DNA from: Pirellulales bacterium
GTDB lineage: Bacteria > Planctomycetota > Planctomycetia > Pirellulales > Thermoguttaceae
Assembly (NCBI GenBank): GCA_030605745.1
Contig: JAUWHT010000094.1
Span: 1-5,633 of the forward strand
DNA length: 5,633 nucleotides
Direction: 5' to 3'
The position numbers and the translations under genes are program-made. The number at the start of each line of letters is the position of its first letter. Position 1 is the first letter of the stretch. Shown here piece by piece: positions 5,545 through 5,633 of this stretch. Under the pieces are notes generated by a model. The model had not been told where the DNA came from. It ran no database searches and saw only the letters and a list, made by a program, of their open reading frames with translations.

Positions 5545-5617
5545 TCGGCCTCCAGGCCAATTTGGGATAGCATGTGATTCAACCGTCACAAAACATTCCC
5601 GCAGGCAAGGAGGCCGA
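5545..5617 (+). promoter_or_regulatory. leader with possible Shine-Dalgarno sequestration
   Basis: TCGGCCTCC (5545-5553) is the exact reverse complement of GGAGGCCGA (5609-5617), which contains most of the AAGGAGG Shine-Dalgarno (5607-5613) of the gene starting at 5621; the loop would be 55 nt. The same upstream segment can instead form a local hairpin, GGCCT (5547-5551) with AGGCC (5554-5558), although its loop is only 2 nt as drawn, so the closing pairs would probably open. The two pairings exclude each other. Confidence 0.4.
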
Positions 5618-5620
5618 CCC

Positions 5621-5633
5621 ATGCAGCTTACTA
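5621..5633 (+). CDS. 5' end of a gene (first four codons only)
   Basis: ATG 5621 follows a near-perfect Shine-Dalgarno, AAGGAGG (5607-5613), with a 7-nt spacer. Only MQLT and one further base are inside the window. The strong ribosome binding site makes a real start likely. The product cannot be identified; some transposases begin with a similar MQL, but four residues prove nothing. Confidence 0.6.

Noticed and set aside
5013..5582. 189-codon minus-strand open frame
   Set aside because: Antisense to the carbon-nitrogen hydrolase, whose catalytic triad shows the plus strand is the coding one.
5481..5633. Left end of an insertion sequence before the last gene
   Set aside because: The MQL start, long leader and sequestered ribosome site are suggestive, but no terminal repeat pair or target duplication can be seen inside the window.

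Overview
The window looks like a piece of a planctomycete chromosome or a close relative. This is inferred from gene style and has not been searched. Three secreted-type proteins start with twin-arginine (Tat) signals. One of them is a Gfo/Idh/MocA oxidoreductase carrying a Tat leader, an arrangement very common in planctomycetes. A small Pro/Val/Tyr-rich exported protein ends in a PGQPVRN-type tail that I associate with that phylum. Coding regions are GC-rich, with ATG starts preceded by purine-rich Shine-Dalgarno sites.

Layout, left to right: (1) the 3' end of an unidentified plus-strand gene (1-129). (2) A gene-poor interval (130-527) with only weak ORFs. (3) A Tat-exported protein related to polysaccharide deacetylases (528-1274) that appears to lack its C-terminal part. 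(4) A small exported V/P/Y-rich protein (1343-1657). (5) A repeat-rich intergenic block: six GGGGNNA heptamers, a GTAGCACAGGC inverted repeat, a short dispersed motif, then a good sigma-70-like promoter and a leader hairpin. (6) A Tat-exported Gfo/Idh/MocA oxidoreductase (1938-3299). (7) Convergent to it, a Tat-exported TIM-barrel protein resembling aldo/keto reductases (3341-4381, minus strand), whose signal peptide can only be included by starting at an ATT codon. (8) Divergent from that, a cytoplasmic carbon-nitrogen hydrolase of the nitrilase superfamily (4530-5480). (9) The first four codons of another gene (5621-5633), behind a very strong Shine-Dalgarno that can be sequestered by an upstream complementary segment.

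The genes do not form one obvious operon: strands alternate, and every complete gene has its own intergenic space. A loose theme is secreted carbohydrate or small-molecule metabolism: a deacetylase-like fold, a sugar-type NAD(P) oxidoreductase and an AKR-like barrel outside the cytoplasm, plus an amidase/nitrilase inside. No substrate can be assigned. I found no new multi-gene system. The most interesting signals are extragenic or at gene edges: the ATT start, the possible Shine-Dalgarno switch, three extragenic copies of a GGATGTC-type motif, the two repeat families, and the truncated deacetylase-like gene.
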